From Bacteroidia bacterium (GTDB lineage: Bacteria > Bacteroidota > Bacteroidia > Bacteroidales > Azobacteroidaceae), in the NCBI GenBank assembly GCA_025996695.1, contig BNTP01000168.1, positions 1 through 5,190 of the forward strand: a DNA stretch of 5,190 nucleotides, in the 5' to 3' direction. Below the pieces are notes generated by a model. It did no database searches. It worked only from the letters and a program-made list of their open reading frames with translations, and was not told the DNA's origin. Position 1 is the stretch's first letter. Each line of letters begins with the position of its first letter. Shown here piece by piece: positions 1-5,190 of this stretch. A program made the translations under genes and the position numbers.

Positions 1-2
1 AA

Positions 3-476
3 ACATCCATTAAAACGCTTGATTCAGCTATTTTGTCTAATAAAGCAAGTGAAAAAGTGCCTAATGAAGTAACTAAGCAAGTGCCTAATGAAGTAACTAA
101 GCAAGCGTCTAATGAAGTAACTAAGCATGTGCCTAATGAAGTAACTAAGCAAGCGCCTAATGAAGTAACTAAGCAAGCGCCTAATGAAGTAACTAAGCAA
201 GTGCCTAATGAAGTAACTAAGCAAACGGAGGATGTGGGCCCATTTGCCGAACAAATATTGTTTTTTTTAGAAGAAATGCCCTTGTCAAAAAAAGAAATTT
301 TGGATAAACTCAACATGAGCAATCAAACCAAAAATAAAGAGAGGCATATAGATCCTTTGATGAATTATGGTTGGGTTGCTTACACAATGCCTGATAATCC
401 GAAAGATATGAATCAGAAATATCAATTGACAGAAGCTGGTAAGAATTTGTTGAGTCTGTTAATCAATAGAAAGTAA
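3..476 (+). CDS. C-terminal part of an AlbA_2/RecG-like ATP-binding protein (5' truncated by window edge)
   Basis: The reading frame is open from the first bases of the window, with no stop before position 33, so this is the 3' end of a longer gene. The TTG at 33 is not a convincing start. Visible parts, counted from the first full codon: a short lead-in, then seven tandem 8-residue units of the type VPNEVTKQ (nt 57-224), then about 80 residues forming a winged-helix domain. That domain has a helix with LSKKEILDKLNMS and a later GWVAYTMPDNPKDMNQKYQL stretch. Proteins with an AlbA_2 (AAA_4, Schlafen-like) domain, often annotated 'RecG-like helicase' or 'ATP-binding protein', characteristically end in PQVT- or PNEVT-type repeats and then a winged helix with a TxPDKPxSxNQKY motif, as here. 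The role is probably DNA or RNA binding and regulatory; the catalytic part is not in view. Some Fic proteins carry a similar C-terminus, so the N-terminal domain remains uncertain. The gene is visibly AT-richer than the one at 2484-4601. Confidence 0.75.
   Translation, partial: TSIKTLDSAILSNKASEKVPNEVTKQVPNEVTKQASNEVTKHVPNEVTKQAPNEVTKQAPNEVTKQVPNEVTKQTEDVGPFAEQILFFLEEMPLSKKEILDKLNMSNQTKNKERHIDPLMNYGWVAYTMPDNPKDMNQKYQLTEAGKNLLSLLINRK
57..224 (+). repeat. Seven tandem 24-bp repeats in the linker of the truncated gene
   Basis: Seven head-to-tail copies begin at 57, 81, 105, 129, 153, 177 and 201. Each encodes (V/A)(P/S)NEVTK(Q/H). Copies differ only at the first codon (GTG or GCG), the second codon of copy 3 (TCT for CCT) and its last codon (CAT for CAA); the NEVTK codons are identical in every copy. 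There is no spacer between units and the frame is kept throughout, so this is a coding minisatellite, not a CRISPR array. Such near-identity points to recent expansion by slippage or unequal recombination. Confidence 0.95.
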
Positions 477-513
477 AGAAAATGAAATATAGTGTACTAT
501 ATTTCATTTTCTT
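476..513. terminator. Probable bidirectional terminator between convergent genes
   Basis: An 18-bp perfect inverted repeat (arms 476-493 and 496-513) begins at the last base of the upstream stop codon, which ends at 476, and lies 27 nt from the stop of the minus-strand gene ending at 541. The outer part of each arm is A-rich on one side and T-rich on the other, so an RNA hairpin read from either strand ends in a U-rich 3' arm. The position between convergent genes fits a shared terminator. The stem has only three G-C pairs, so its strength is uncertain. Confidence 0.75.
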
Positions 514-540
514 ATATTTCCATTTTATCGCATATTGAAT

Positions 541-1479
541 TTATTTTTTTACGCTACGGATGGACTGGCCGCTGTAACGGTAGTAGATGCCCACACCTGA
601 ACCGCTGGGGCTACAACCTAATTTGTAAGCGAACTTTGGATCATCATCCGCCGTATTACTCCAATACTCTCCCATCGTGTTGTCTTCGTAGAGTGCACCG
701 TTATTGCCCTCCCTATAGCCGACCGCAGGTAAAAAAAGACTTTGATTTGTTCTCTTGTCAATAAATATTCTGCCGTATCTGGGATTTAACGGATTCCAAA
801 TAACTTGATCGGGCAAAACATTCACACAAATAGTCCATAAATTTATTACGTTATTTTCATCAAGCAATGTTTCCAGTTCTGCCTTCGTAGGAACACGCCA
901 ACCCTCAGGCGATGGGTCGTTAGATGATTCCCAAGTACTGCCGGTAGCGTTAGTGTTATCCCAATCACTACTAGCTTGGTCTGTTGCTGCCCAAGCCTTT
1001 TTGCGGTTCCATTGATACAATTTACCGGGGGCATCAGGGGTGGCAGCAAAGGTGCCGGATTCATCCACATTGCGCGTTGCCCACGTCACGCCATTTATTA
1101 CTACTTCGGTGTCATTTGAGTTGTCCGGAACTGGTATGGGGTAAATAACAAGATTACACGTATCTGCTTTATTGCCTGCTGTGGCTGTAATAGTAACATA
1201 CTCAAAAGTTGTTACATCTTCCTCCGACATGGTTACAGTTACTTTGCCATTGACAACTGTGGCTTTGCTTTCATCACTGCTCGTCCACCTCACCGTTTTG
1301 TCGCTCGCATCTTCGGGCAGCACGGTGGCAGTGAGCGTATAGTCCTGGCCTGCCTGAAGTCCAAGATCGGGAACATCTAACGCAATGCCAGTTACGGAGG
1401 TTGTGGCACTTTCATTGTCGCTACAAGCGCTGAACCCAGCCAGTGTTGCTGCTAAAATAAAAATAGGTAACTTTTTCAT
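541..1479 (-). CDS. FISUMP-domain lipoprotein with Ig-like domain, downstream copy
   Basis: A 312-residue predicted secreted lipoprotein of unknown biochemical role. Residues 1-18 form a lipoprotein signal peptide (MKKL start, hydrophobic core, GFSA before Cys19). The SDNE after Cys19 resembles the acidic lipoprotein-export signal of Bacteroides, so surface display is plausible. Residues about 28-112 resemble a bacterial Ig-like (BIG2) domain: VTGIALDVP at the start, then TLTATVLPEDASDKTVRWTS, ending in a TITATAGNKADTC-type strand. Residues about 125-311 match the FISUMP domain (TIGR02145 type), with NGVTWATRNVDE, LYQWNRKKAW, GWRVPT (193-198), FLPAVGYR, EYWSNT and a final SIRSVKK. FISUMP proteins are taken to be cell-surface or adhesin-like, with a fold related to C-type lectins, but their ligands are mostly unknown. 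ATG at 1479 begins 16 nt after the stop of the upstream paralogue, with no Shine-Dalgarno, so co-transcription is likely. Compared with that paralogue it carries a 17-codon insertion (within 775-831). Confidence 0.88.
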   Translation of the reverse strand: MKKLPIFILAATLAGFSACSDNESATTSVTGIALDVPDLGLQAGQDYTLTATVLPEDASDKTVRWTSSDESKATVVNGKVTVTMSEEDVTTFEYVTITATAGNKADTCNLVIYPIPVPDNSNDTEVVINGVTWATRNVDESGTFAATPDAPGKLYQWNRKKAWAATDQASSDWDNTNATGSTWESSNDPSPEGWRVPTKAELETLLDENNVINLWTICVNVLPDQVIWNPLNPRYGRIFIDKRTNQSLFLPAVGYREGNNGALYEDNTMGEYWSNTADDDPKFAYKLGCSPSGSGVGIYYRYSGQSIRSVKK

Positions 1480-1495
1480 ATTGAATGTTTTTATA

Positions 1496-2377
1496 TCAAA
1501 TTTCTTTTTTTACGCTACGGATGGAGATAGCCTGGACACGGCGGCCGAATGTGAACAAAACTATGCCGCTGGAGTCATACCTTAAGCGGCAAGCGTACGT
1601 ATCATTTGTCGTATTACTCCAGTACTCTCCATCTTTGTTGGCGTCGTAGACGCTAGTAGCATACCTGTAGCCGACCGCAGGCAAAAAAAGATTTTGAGTT
1701 GTACTCTTGTCAATAAAAATTCTGCCGTTAAAAGTCCACACATTTATTACCTTCGTTTCATCAAGCAATGTTTCCAGTTCTGCCTTCGTAGGAACACGCC
1801 AACCCTCAGGTGATGGGTCGTTAGACGATTCCCAAGTACTGCCGGTAGCTTCAGTGTCATCCCAACCACTAACTTTGCCTGTTGCGTTCCAAGCCTTTTT
1901 GCGGTTCCATTGATACAATTTACCGGGGGCATCAGGGGTGGCAGCAAAGGTGCCGGGTTCATCCACATTGCGCGTTGCCCACGTCACGCCATTTATTACT
2001 ACTTCGGTGTCATTTGAGTTGTCCGGAACTGGTATGGGGAAAATAACAAGGTTGCACGTATCTGCTTTATTGCCTGCTGTGGCTGTAATAGTCACATACT
2101 CAAAAGTTGTTACATCTTCCTCCGACATGGTTACAGTTACTTTGCCATTGACAACTGTGGCTTTGCTTTCATCACTGCTCGTCCACCTCACCGTTTTGTC
2201 GCTCGCATTGTCGGGCAGCACGGTGGCAGTGAGCGTATATTCCTGGCCTGCCTGAAGTCCAAGATCAGGAACATCTAACGCAATGCCGGTTACGGGAGTT
2301 GTATCACCCTCATTGTCGCTGCAAGCACTGAACCCTGCCAGTGTTGCTACTAAAAAAAAAATAGATAACTTTTTCAT
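1496..2377 (-). CDS. FISUMP-domain lipoprotein with Ig-like domain, upstream copy
   Basis: A 293-residue paralogue of the gene at 541-1479 with the same architecture: signal peptide with lipid Cys19 followed by SDNE, Ig-like (BIG2) region about 28-112, and FISUMP domain about 125-290 containing GWRVPT, FLPAVGYR, GEYWSNT and SIRSVKK near the end. Over residues 1-163 the two proteins differ at only about ten positions. The last 80 residues diverge strongly apart from the framework motifs. It is the first gene of a probable two-gene operon, with a TACCTTTG promoter box about 44 nt upstream of ATG 2377. Codons 6-9, in the signal peptide, contain a run of ten T (2352-2361) that the other copy lacks. 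The protein is probably surface-exposed; ligand and function are unknown. Confidence 0.88.
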   Translation of the reverse strand: MKKLSIFFLVATLAGFSACSDNEGDTTPVTGIALDVPDLGLQAGQEYTLTATVLPDNASDKTVRWTSSDESKATVVNGKVTVTMSEEDVTTFEYVTITATAGNKADTCNLVIFPIPVPDNSNDTEVVINGVTWATRNVDEPGTFAATPDAPGKLYQWNRKKAWNATGKVSGWDDTEATGSTWESSNDPSPEGWRVPTKAELETLLDETKVINVWTFNGRIFIDKSTTQNLFLPAVGYRYATSVYDANKDGEYWSNTTNDTYACRLRYDSSGIVLFTFGRRVQAISIRSVKKEI

Positions 2378-2420
2378 CTTAATTTTTATTTTTAAATTAA
2401 AAAACAGTAAAATATGGCGG

Positions 2421-2452
2421 CAAAGGTAGTGATTTTTTTTTGCTTACACAAT
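2421..2452 (-). promoter_or_regulatory. Bacteroidota-type promoter for the FISUMP lipoprotein operon
   Basis: Read on the minus strand, 2421-2428 is TACCTTTG, a full match to the Bacteroidota -7 consensus TAnnTTTG. ATTG lies at 2449-2452, separated by 20 nt, which fits the usual spacing for the -33 element (TTTG/TTG). Transcription would start near 2415 and give a leader of about 40 nt, AT-rich and without Shine-Dalgarno, to ATG 2377. Confidence 0.7.
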
Positions 2453-2471
2453 GATATTCAAAAAAAATGTG

Positions 2472-2483
2472 TACCTTCGCACC
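2472..2483 (+). promoter_or_regulatory. Promoter -7 box of the receptor-legumain gene, leaderless or very short leader
   Basis: TACCTTCG at 2472-2479 matches TAnnTTTG except for one base. It ends only four bases before the ATG at 2484. With the usual distance from this box to the start of transcription, the mRNA would begin at or next to the ATG. No good -33 element is seen: the nearest TTTG (2439-2442) is 29 nt away. This box argues that 2484, not the in-frame ATG at 2451, is the true start. Confidence 0.6.
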
Positions 2484-4601
2484 ATGTTTACATTGATAAA
2501 AAAATATTTATTGCGATTTTTTAGTTTCGCTTGCGCTGCTCTCTGCCTTTTGAGCGGGTGCACGGAGGAACATTACATCACGCCCGATGACGTGGCTAAA
2601 CGCACGGAATATAAAATTGCGGTGGTGCTGCCGATGAGCAATGCTGCCCGTAAAGGCATTGTGAATTGGGCGATCGAAAATCTCAATGCCGCCCAAAGCG
2701 GTACAAAGGGCGTGCGAATTACTGCCGAATGGTACGATGAAGAAACTGAGAATATGGCAGCATTGGCACAGACTTTGAGTGCTCGTCAAGACCTTTGCGC
2801 GATTGTTGGACCGTTGTATTCTGCCCATGTGGCTCCATTTGCAGCCGCTTGCACCCGAGTGCAAAAGCCAATACTCACACCCACGGCTTCTTCCGAAGAA
2901 TTGATACGCGCCTATTCCTCTTCAGGCTATTTATGGGCAATGGTCGAACCCGATATTTCGCAGTGTGAAGCCCTGCTCGCCCGTGCAATGGCACGGGGTG
3001 CAAAGTCGGTGGCTATCGTGGCAAAAGAAAACGACCTCTATGGACAAACATTTATCGACTGGATTCCCTTTCAGGCAATAGAATTAAATATTGACTACAA
3101 AGCAACAGTGGCTTACACGTCTGCCACCATCGTCGGCGATATAGCGGCAGCAGTAGCCTCCGGTGCACAGGCAGTGATTTGCGCACCTTCCGGCGCAAGC
3201 GATGCAGCGGCTATGATACTTGCCTCACGGGCTTACGAGGGGCAAACGCACTTCTTTTTTTCCGATGTAGCCTACGACAATCAAGTGTTGCAGTTGTTGC
3301 AGGAGCAAGGCAACAACGCCGAAGGCATCGAGGGCGTGGCGATGGGCAGCGACCCGATGGAGGGTTTTGACGTTGCCTACCAAAGTCGCAACAATACCTC
3401 GCCGCAACTCGGCTCCAGCCAACTCTACGATAATGTGATGCTGGTGGGATTGGCGGCGATAGAACATCACAACGCGGGCGGTAAAAAGAGTTTCAACAAA
3501 GCCATTCAAACCGTGGTGAGCGGTACACAGGCGGGTGGCAACTGGACAGTCAGCGGTATGCGCCGCAACATTGATGCTATCAATCGGGGTGAATACCCTG
3601 TTATTAAAGGCGCAAGCGGCGCACTTAAATTTGATGCCACCGCTTTCACCACCGTGCTGTCGTCGGTTTATTACCATTGGGAAGTCTATAACGGACGCTT
3701 TCTTTTGTTGGATTACAGTTCGTCCGACCCTTCGCGAAGGATAAGTTCCACCTTGTCGAGTTGGAACTGGAAGGCTACCAACGGACAAATTTTTGATGCC
3801 GTCGTTCGCACTTATCCGCCCCACAGAAACACGTATGCCCTGGTTGTCGCTGCATCAAGTGGCTGGAACAACTACCGCCATCAAGCGGATGCTTTCGCGA
3901 TGTATCAATTGCTCAAAAAACAAGGTTTTGACGACAGCCACATCGTTTTGATAGCAGAAGACGATATTGCCTACAACAGTAGCAATCCCGAACAGGGTGT
4001 GGTACGCACTGCCGTCACGGGCGAAAATCTGTATTCTCCTACCGCCGTGGACTACAAGCCTTCACAACTTACGATTGCCGACATTGAGGCGATTTTGCAA
4101 GGAAATCAATCGGACAGATTGCCGGAAGTTATCGCATCCGACAGCCTCGACAACGTGCTGATTTATTGGGTCGGGCACGGACTTCCCACCGGTTTGGAAT
4201 GGGGCAACAGCGATAGATTAACGCCCAACAACATCCGCACATTGATGGACGAACTTTCGCGCCAAAAGCATTTCCGCAAATTGTTGTTCCTGTTGGAAAG
4301 TTGCTATTCCGGCACGGTGGGCATTGCCTGCACAGGCGTTCCCGCCATGCTCACCATCACTGCCGCGAATGACAAAGAAACCTCCAAAGCGTTCAATTAC
4401 AGCTCCGCCAATCAATCCTGGCTGTCCGACGCGTTCTCCTATTCATTAGTAGACGAACTTTCAGACACTCCTCAAACCACCTACAACAGCCTTTACAACA
4501 CCGTTTATCGCGCCACAATAGGCTCTCACGTTTCGGTCTATAACTTTGGCCAATTCGACAACCTCAACACAGCAAGCATAAGAGAATTTTTAGAACCATG
4601 A
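2484..4601 (+). CDS. Lipoprotein fusing a periplasmic-binding-protein receptor domain to a C13 (legumain-like) cysteine peptidase
   Basis: A 705-residue protein. Residues 1-25 are a lipoprotein signal peptide with lipobox LSG-Cys26; TEE follows, an acidic stretch that may favour surface export. Residues about 43-410 resemble a type I periplasmic binding protein (LivJ/Peripla_BP_6, ANF-receptor family): YKIAVVLPMS, GPLYSAH (109-115), TPTASSEE (132-139), NDLYGQTF (from 183). After a linker, residues about 448-700 form a peptidase C13 domain, family of legumain and the GPI8 transamidase: ALVVAASSGWNNYRHQADAF, DDIAYN, WVGHG with His565, and ESCYSG with Cys607. Asn463, His565 and Cys607 correspond to legumain's catalytic Asn42, His148 and Cys189. 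Arg465, His466, Glu605 and Asp649 match its S1 pocket, with Thr633 at the Ser215 position, so cleavage after Asn is predicted. No C-terminal legumain prodomain follows. It probably acts outside the cytoplasm, anchored by lipid; the receptor ligand and protease substrate are unknown. The in-frame ATG at 2451 overlaps the opposing promoter and would put 11 extra residues before the signal peptide, so 2484 is preferred. The gene is visibly more GC-rich than its left neighbours, and no transporter partners are adjacent. Confidence 0.9.
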   Translation: MFTLIKKYLLRFFSFACAALCLLSGCTEEHYITPDDVAKRTEYKIAVVLPMSNAARKGIVNWAIENLNAAQSGTKGVRITAEWYDEETENMAALAQTLSARQDLCAIVGPLYSAHVAPFAAACTRVQKPILTPTASSEELIRAYSSSGYLWAMVEPDISQCEALLARAMARGAKSVAIVAKENDLYGQTFIDWIPFQAIELNIDYKATVAYTSATIVGDIAAAVASGAQAVICAPSGASDAAAMILASRAYEGQTHFFFSDVAYDNQVLQLLQEQGNNAEGIEGVAMGSDPMEGFDVAYQSRNNTSPQLGSSQLYDNVMLVGLAAIEHHNAGGKKSFNKAIQTVVSGTQAGGNWTVSGMRRNIDAINRGEYPVIKGASGALKFDATAFTTVLSSVYYHWEVYNGRFLLLDYSSSDPSRRISSTLSSWNWKATNGQIFDAVVRTYPPHRNTYALVVAASSGWNNYRHQADAFAMYQLLKKQGFDDSHIVLIAEDDIAYNSSNPEQGVVRTAVTGENLYSPTAVDYKPSQLTIADIEAILQGNQSDRLPEVIASDSLDNVLIYWVGHGLPTGLEWGNSDRLTPNNIRTLMDELSRQKHFRKLLFLLESCYSGTVGIACTGVPAMLTITAANDKETSKAFNYSSANQSWLSDAFSYSLVDELSDTPQTTYNSLYNTVYRATIGSHVSVYNFGQFDNLNTASIREFLEP

Positions 4602-4720
4602 TATACTCAAAAATCTCTATCAAATGGTGCAGAAAATCCATTTGTCTGCACCAGGGACTAATTCAGAGGGCGTTGCGCGATGATGGGGGTCAAATGGTAA
4701 TAGTATTGTTGCGGGCATTG
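4602..4720. other. Non-coding gap between the peptidase gene and the IS1 remnant
   Basis: No credible gene is seen in these 119 bases. They contain the hairpin at 4625-4653 and two copies of the 9-mer TCAAATGGT (4620-4628 and 4690-4698). If the hairpin is an IS terminus, bases from about 4654 onward would be the 3' untranslated end of the element. Confidence 0.6.
4625..4653. repeat. 9-bp perfect inverted repeat, possible IS end or terminator
   Basis: TGGTGCAGA (4625-4633) pairs with TCTGCACCA (4645-4653) across an 11-nt loop. A second, mutually exclusive pairing joins CAAATGG (4621-4627) with CCATTTG (4638-4644). It lies 24 nt past the peptidase stop codon and about 70 nt past the transposase stop on the other strand. 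It may be the terminal repeat of the IS1-family element or a terminator for the peptidase gene; no T-run follows on the plus strand, which weakens the latter. Confidence 0.5.
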
Positions 4721-5098
4721 CTAATTAAATATAGAAATTGTTCCGTTTCTATGATGCATGAGCAACAGCAAGGATAATTGGAGCATTTCTACGCTCTTTG
4801 AGTAACACTTCGATTTTCTTCTCATTCTCGCCAAAAAATGTCTGAATAAACTGTTATATCCCTCAACTGTAAATGTTTCCGCTTTCGTTTGAATATGCTT
4901 TTCTTTTGGAATAATATGCTCATATGGGCTCCAATAATCACTCGCTATGCGACCCATTTCATGGTGCTTTATCCTATCCCAAAACTTTTCTGCTGTTGTG
5001 TTGCTTCTGTCGCTTCTGTCGCTTCTGTCGCCAATAACGAAATTGATGAATCTTTTTCCATATCTCCTGACTTCGTCATTGCGACACCCAAAATTGAT
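4721..5098 (-). pseudogene. IS1-family transposase, C-terminal remnant
   Basis: The frame is open from just inside the stop at 5099-5101 to the stop at 4721-4723. From about 5000 downward it reads as the C-terminal half of an IS1-family DDE transposase of the Bacteroidota type: TTAEKFWDRIKHHE, ASDYW, EKHIQTKAETFTVEGYNS, FRHFLARMRRKSKCYSKS. The Asp of SDYW (codon 4937-4939) and the Glu of VEGYN (codon 4862-4864) correspond to the second and third acidic catalytic residues as I recall the family. The zinc-ribbon/HTH N-terminus and the first catalytic Asp are not found upstream in any frame, so the gene is truncated. An ATG at 4957 would give only 78 residues and is unlikely to be a real start. 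Around 5003-5029 the frame reads DRS three times from a triplicated 9-mer, right where the family has a GDRS motif, so the junction between transposase and foreign sequence is hard to place exactly. Confidence 0.8.
5003..5029. repeat. Three perfect tandem copies of a 9-bp unit
   Basis: GCTTCTGTC occurs three times without interruption, at 5003, 5012 and 5021. Read on the minus strand in the transposase frame it gives Asp-Arg-Ser three times; in the next frame it gives Thr-Glu-Ala. The unit length is a multiple of three, so copy-number change would not shift the frame. Confidence 0.95.
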
Positions 5099-5190
5099 TT
5101 AACCCCATGAGAATCGGATATTTGAAGCGCGAAGTTTTTTTTCAGAGCCATTCGATTCTCGCGGGGGTAATATTTTTCCGTAGGAGGAGA
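5030..5190. other. Probable dispersed non-coding repeat; no recognisable gene
   Basis: CTTCGTCATTGCGA at 5071-5084 resembles the core of a dispersed repeat that I recall being common between genes in Bacteroidota and some other phyla, often mis-annotated as small proteins. One minus-strand frame stays open from the window edge (5190) to about 4969, but its product (SPPTEKYYPRENR, then MALKKNF and so on) matches no family I know and carries no transposase motifs. The true nature of this end is uncertain because the sequence is cut off. Confidence 0.4.

Larger units (their letters stand above)
541..2377 (-). repeat. Tandem gene duplication, unit about 0.9 kb
   Basis: The two FISUMP lipoprotein genes are head-to-tail copies whose start codons lie 898 nt apart. 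Identity is highest in the 5' half: 1196-1310 matches the corresponding stretch of the upstream copy with no mismatch. The 3' thirds differ in both sequence and length. The upstream non-coding sequences (1480-1495 and 2378-2420) do not match, so the copied unit is essentially the coding region. Confidence 0.9.

Noticed and set aside
57..224. CRISPR array
   Set aside because: The repeats abut with no spacers and form an in-frame coding repeat.
24..254. Minus-strand repeat protein with LLSYFIRR units
   Set aside because: It is the antisense shadow of the 24-bp repeats and has no start context or family match.
33..476. Treating TTG at 33 as the start of a 147-residue protein
   Set aside because: The frame is open up to the window edge, no promoter or ribosome site precedes it, and the repeat-plus-winged-helix layout is a known C-terminal tail.
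541..2377. Diversity-generating retroelement target (FISUMP and related folds can be variable proteins)
   Set aside because: No reverse transcriptase or template repeat is in the window, and differences between the tails include length changes and are not confined to adenine positions.
2451..2483. Upstream ATG as the start of the receptor-protease
   Set aside because: It overlaps the divergent promoter, adds a charged stretch before the signal peptide, and the TACCTTCG box sits between it and ATG 2484.
3225..3824. 199-residue minus-strand open frame inside the receptor-protease gene
   Set aside because: It lies antisense to a well-supported coding region, and its composition shows no family motif.
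4620..4698. 9-bp direct repeat TCAAATGGT as a target-site duplication of the IS1 element
   Set aside because: The length suits IS1, but both copies lie on the same side of the transposase remnant, only 70 nt apart, so they cannot flank it.
4969..5151. 60-residue minus-strand open frame rich in TEA repeats
   Set aside because: It is another frame of the 9-bp repeat and the probable dispersed repeat, overlaps the transposase frame, and has no recognisable domain.

Overview
The window looks like a piece of a Bacteroidota (probably Bacteroidales) chromosome. The signs are TAnnTTTG-type promoter boxes, no Shine-Dalgarno sequences, lipoproteins with an acidic or Ser-Asp-Asn-Glu stretch after the lipid cysteine, a 'Fibrobacter succinogenes major paralogous' (FISUMP) domain pair, and an IS1-family transposase of the type common in that phylum. 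Genus and species cannot be read from the sequence alone.

Layout, left to right. (1) 3-476 (+): the 3' end of a gene whose start lies outside the window. It encodes a linker of seven 8-residue repeats and a C-terminal winged-helix domain, as found at the end of AlbA_2/RecG-like ATP-binding proteins. (2) 476-513: an 18-bp perfect palindrome, a likely bidirectional terminator between convergent genes. (3) 541-2377 (-): two tandem paralogous lipoprotein genes, each with a signal peptide, a bacterial Ig-like domain and a FISUMP domain. They are 16 nt apart and probably one operon read from a promoter at 2421-2452. (4) 2484-4601 (+): a 705-residue lipoprotein joining a periplasmic-binding-protein receptor domain to a complete peptidase C13 (legumain/asparaginyl endopeptidase) domain. 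Its promoter lies back to back with that of the operon. (5) 4602-4720: non-coding, with one hairpin that may be an IS end or a terminator. (6) 4721-5098 (-): the C-terminal part of an IS1-family transposase, truncated upstream where it runs into a triplicated 9-bp repeat and a probable dispersed non-coding repeat. 5102-5190 holds no gene I recognise.

The most notable item is the receptor-legumain fusion. The catalytic Asn-His-Cys set and nearly the whole legumain S1 pocket can be matched, so it is predicted to be an active Asn-specific protease (or ligase) anchored in the envelope. The FISUMP lipoproteins, probably surface-exposed, diverge from it across one short regulatory interval. The three may therefore act together at the cell envelope, but the sequence shows only co-location and adjoining promoters, not a shared function.
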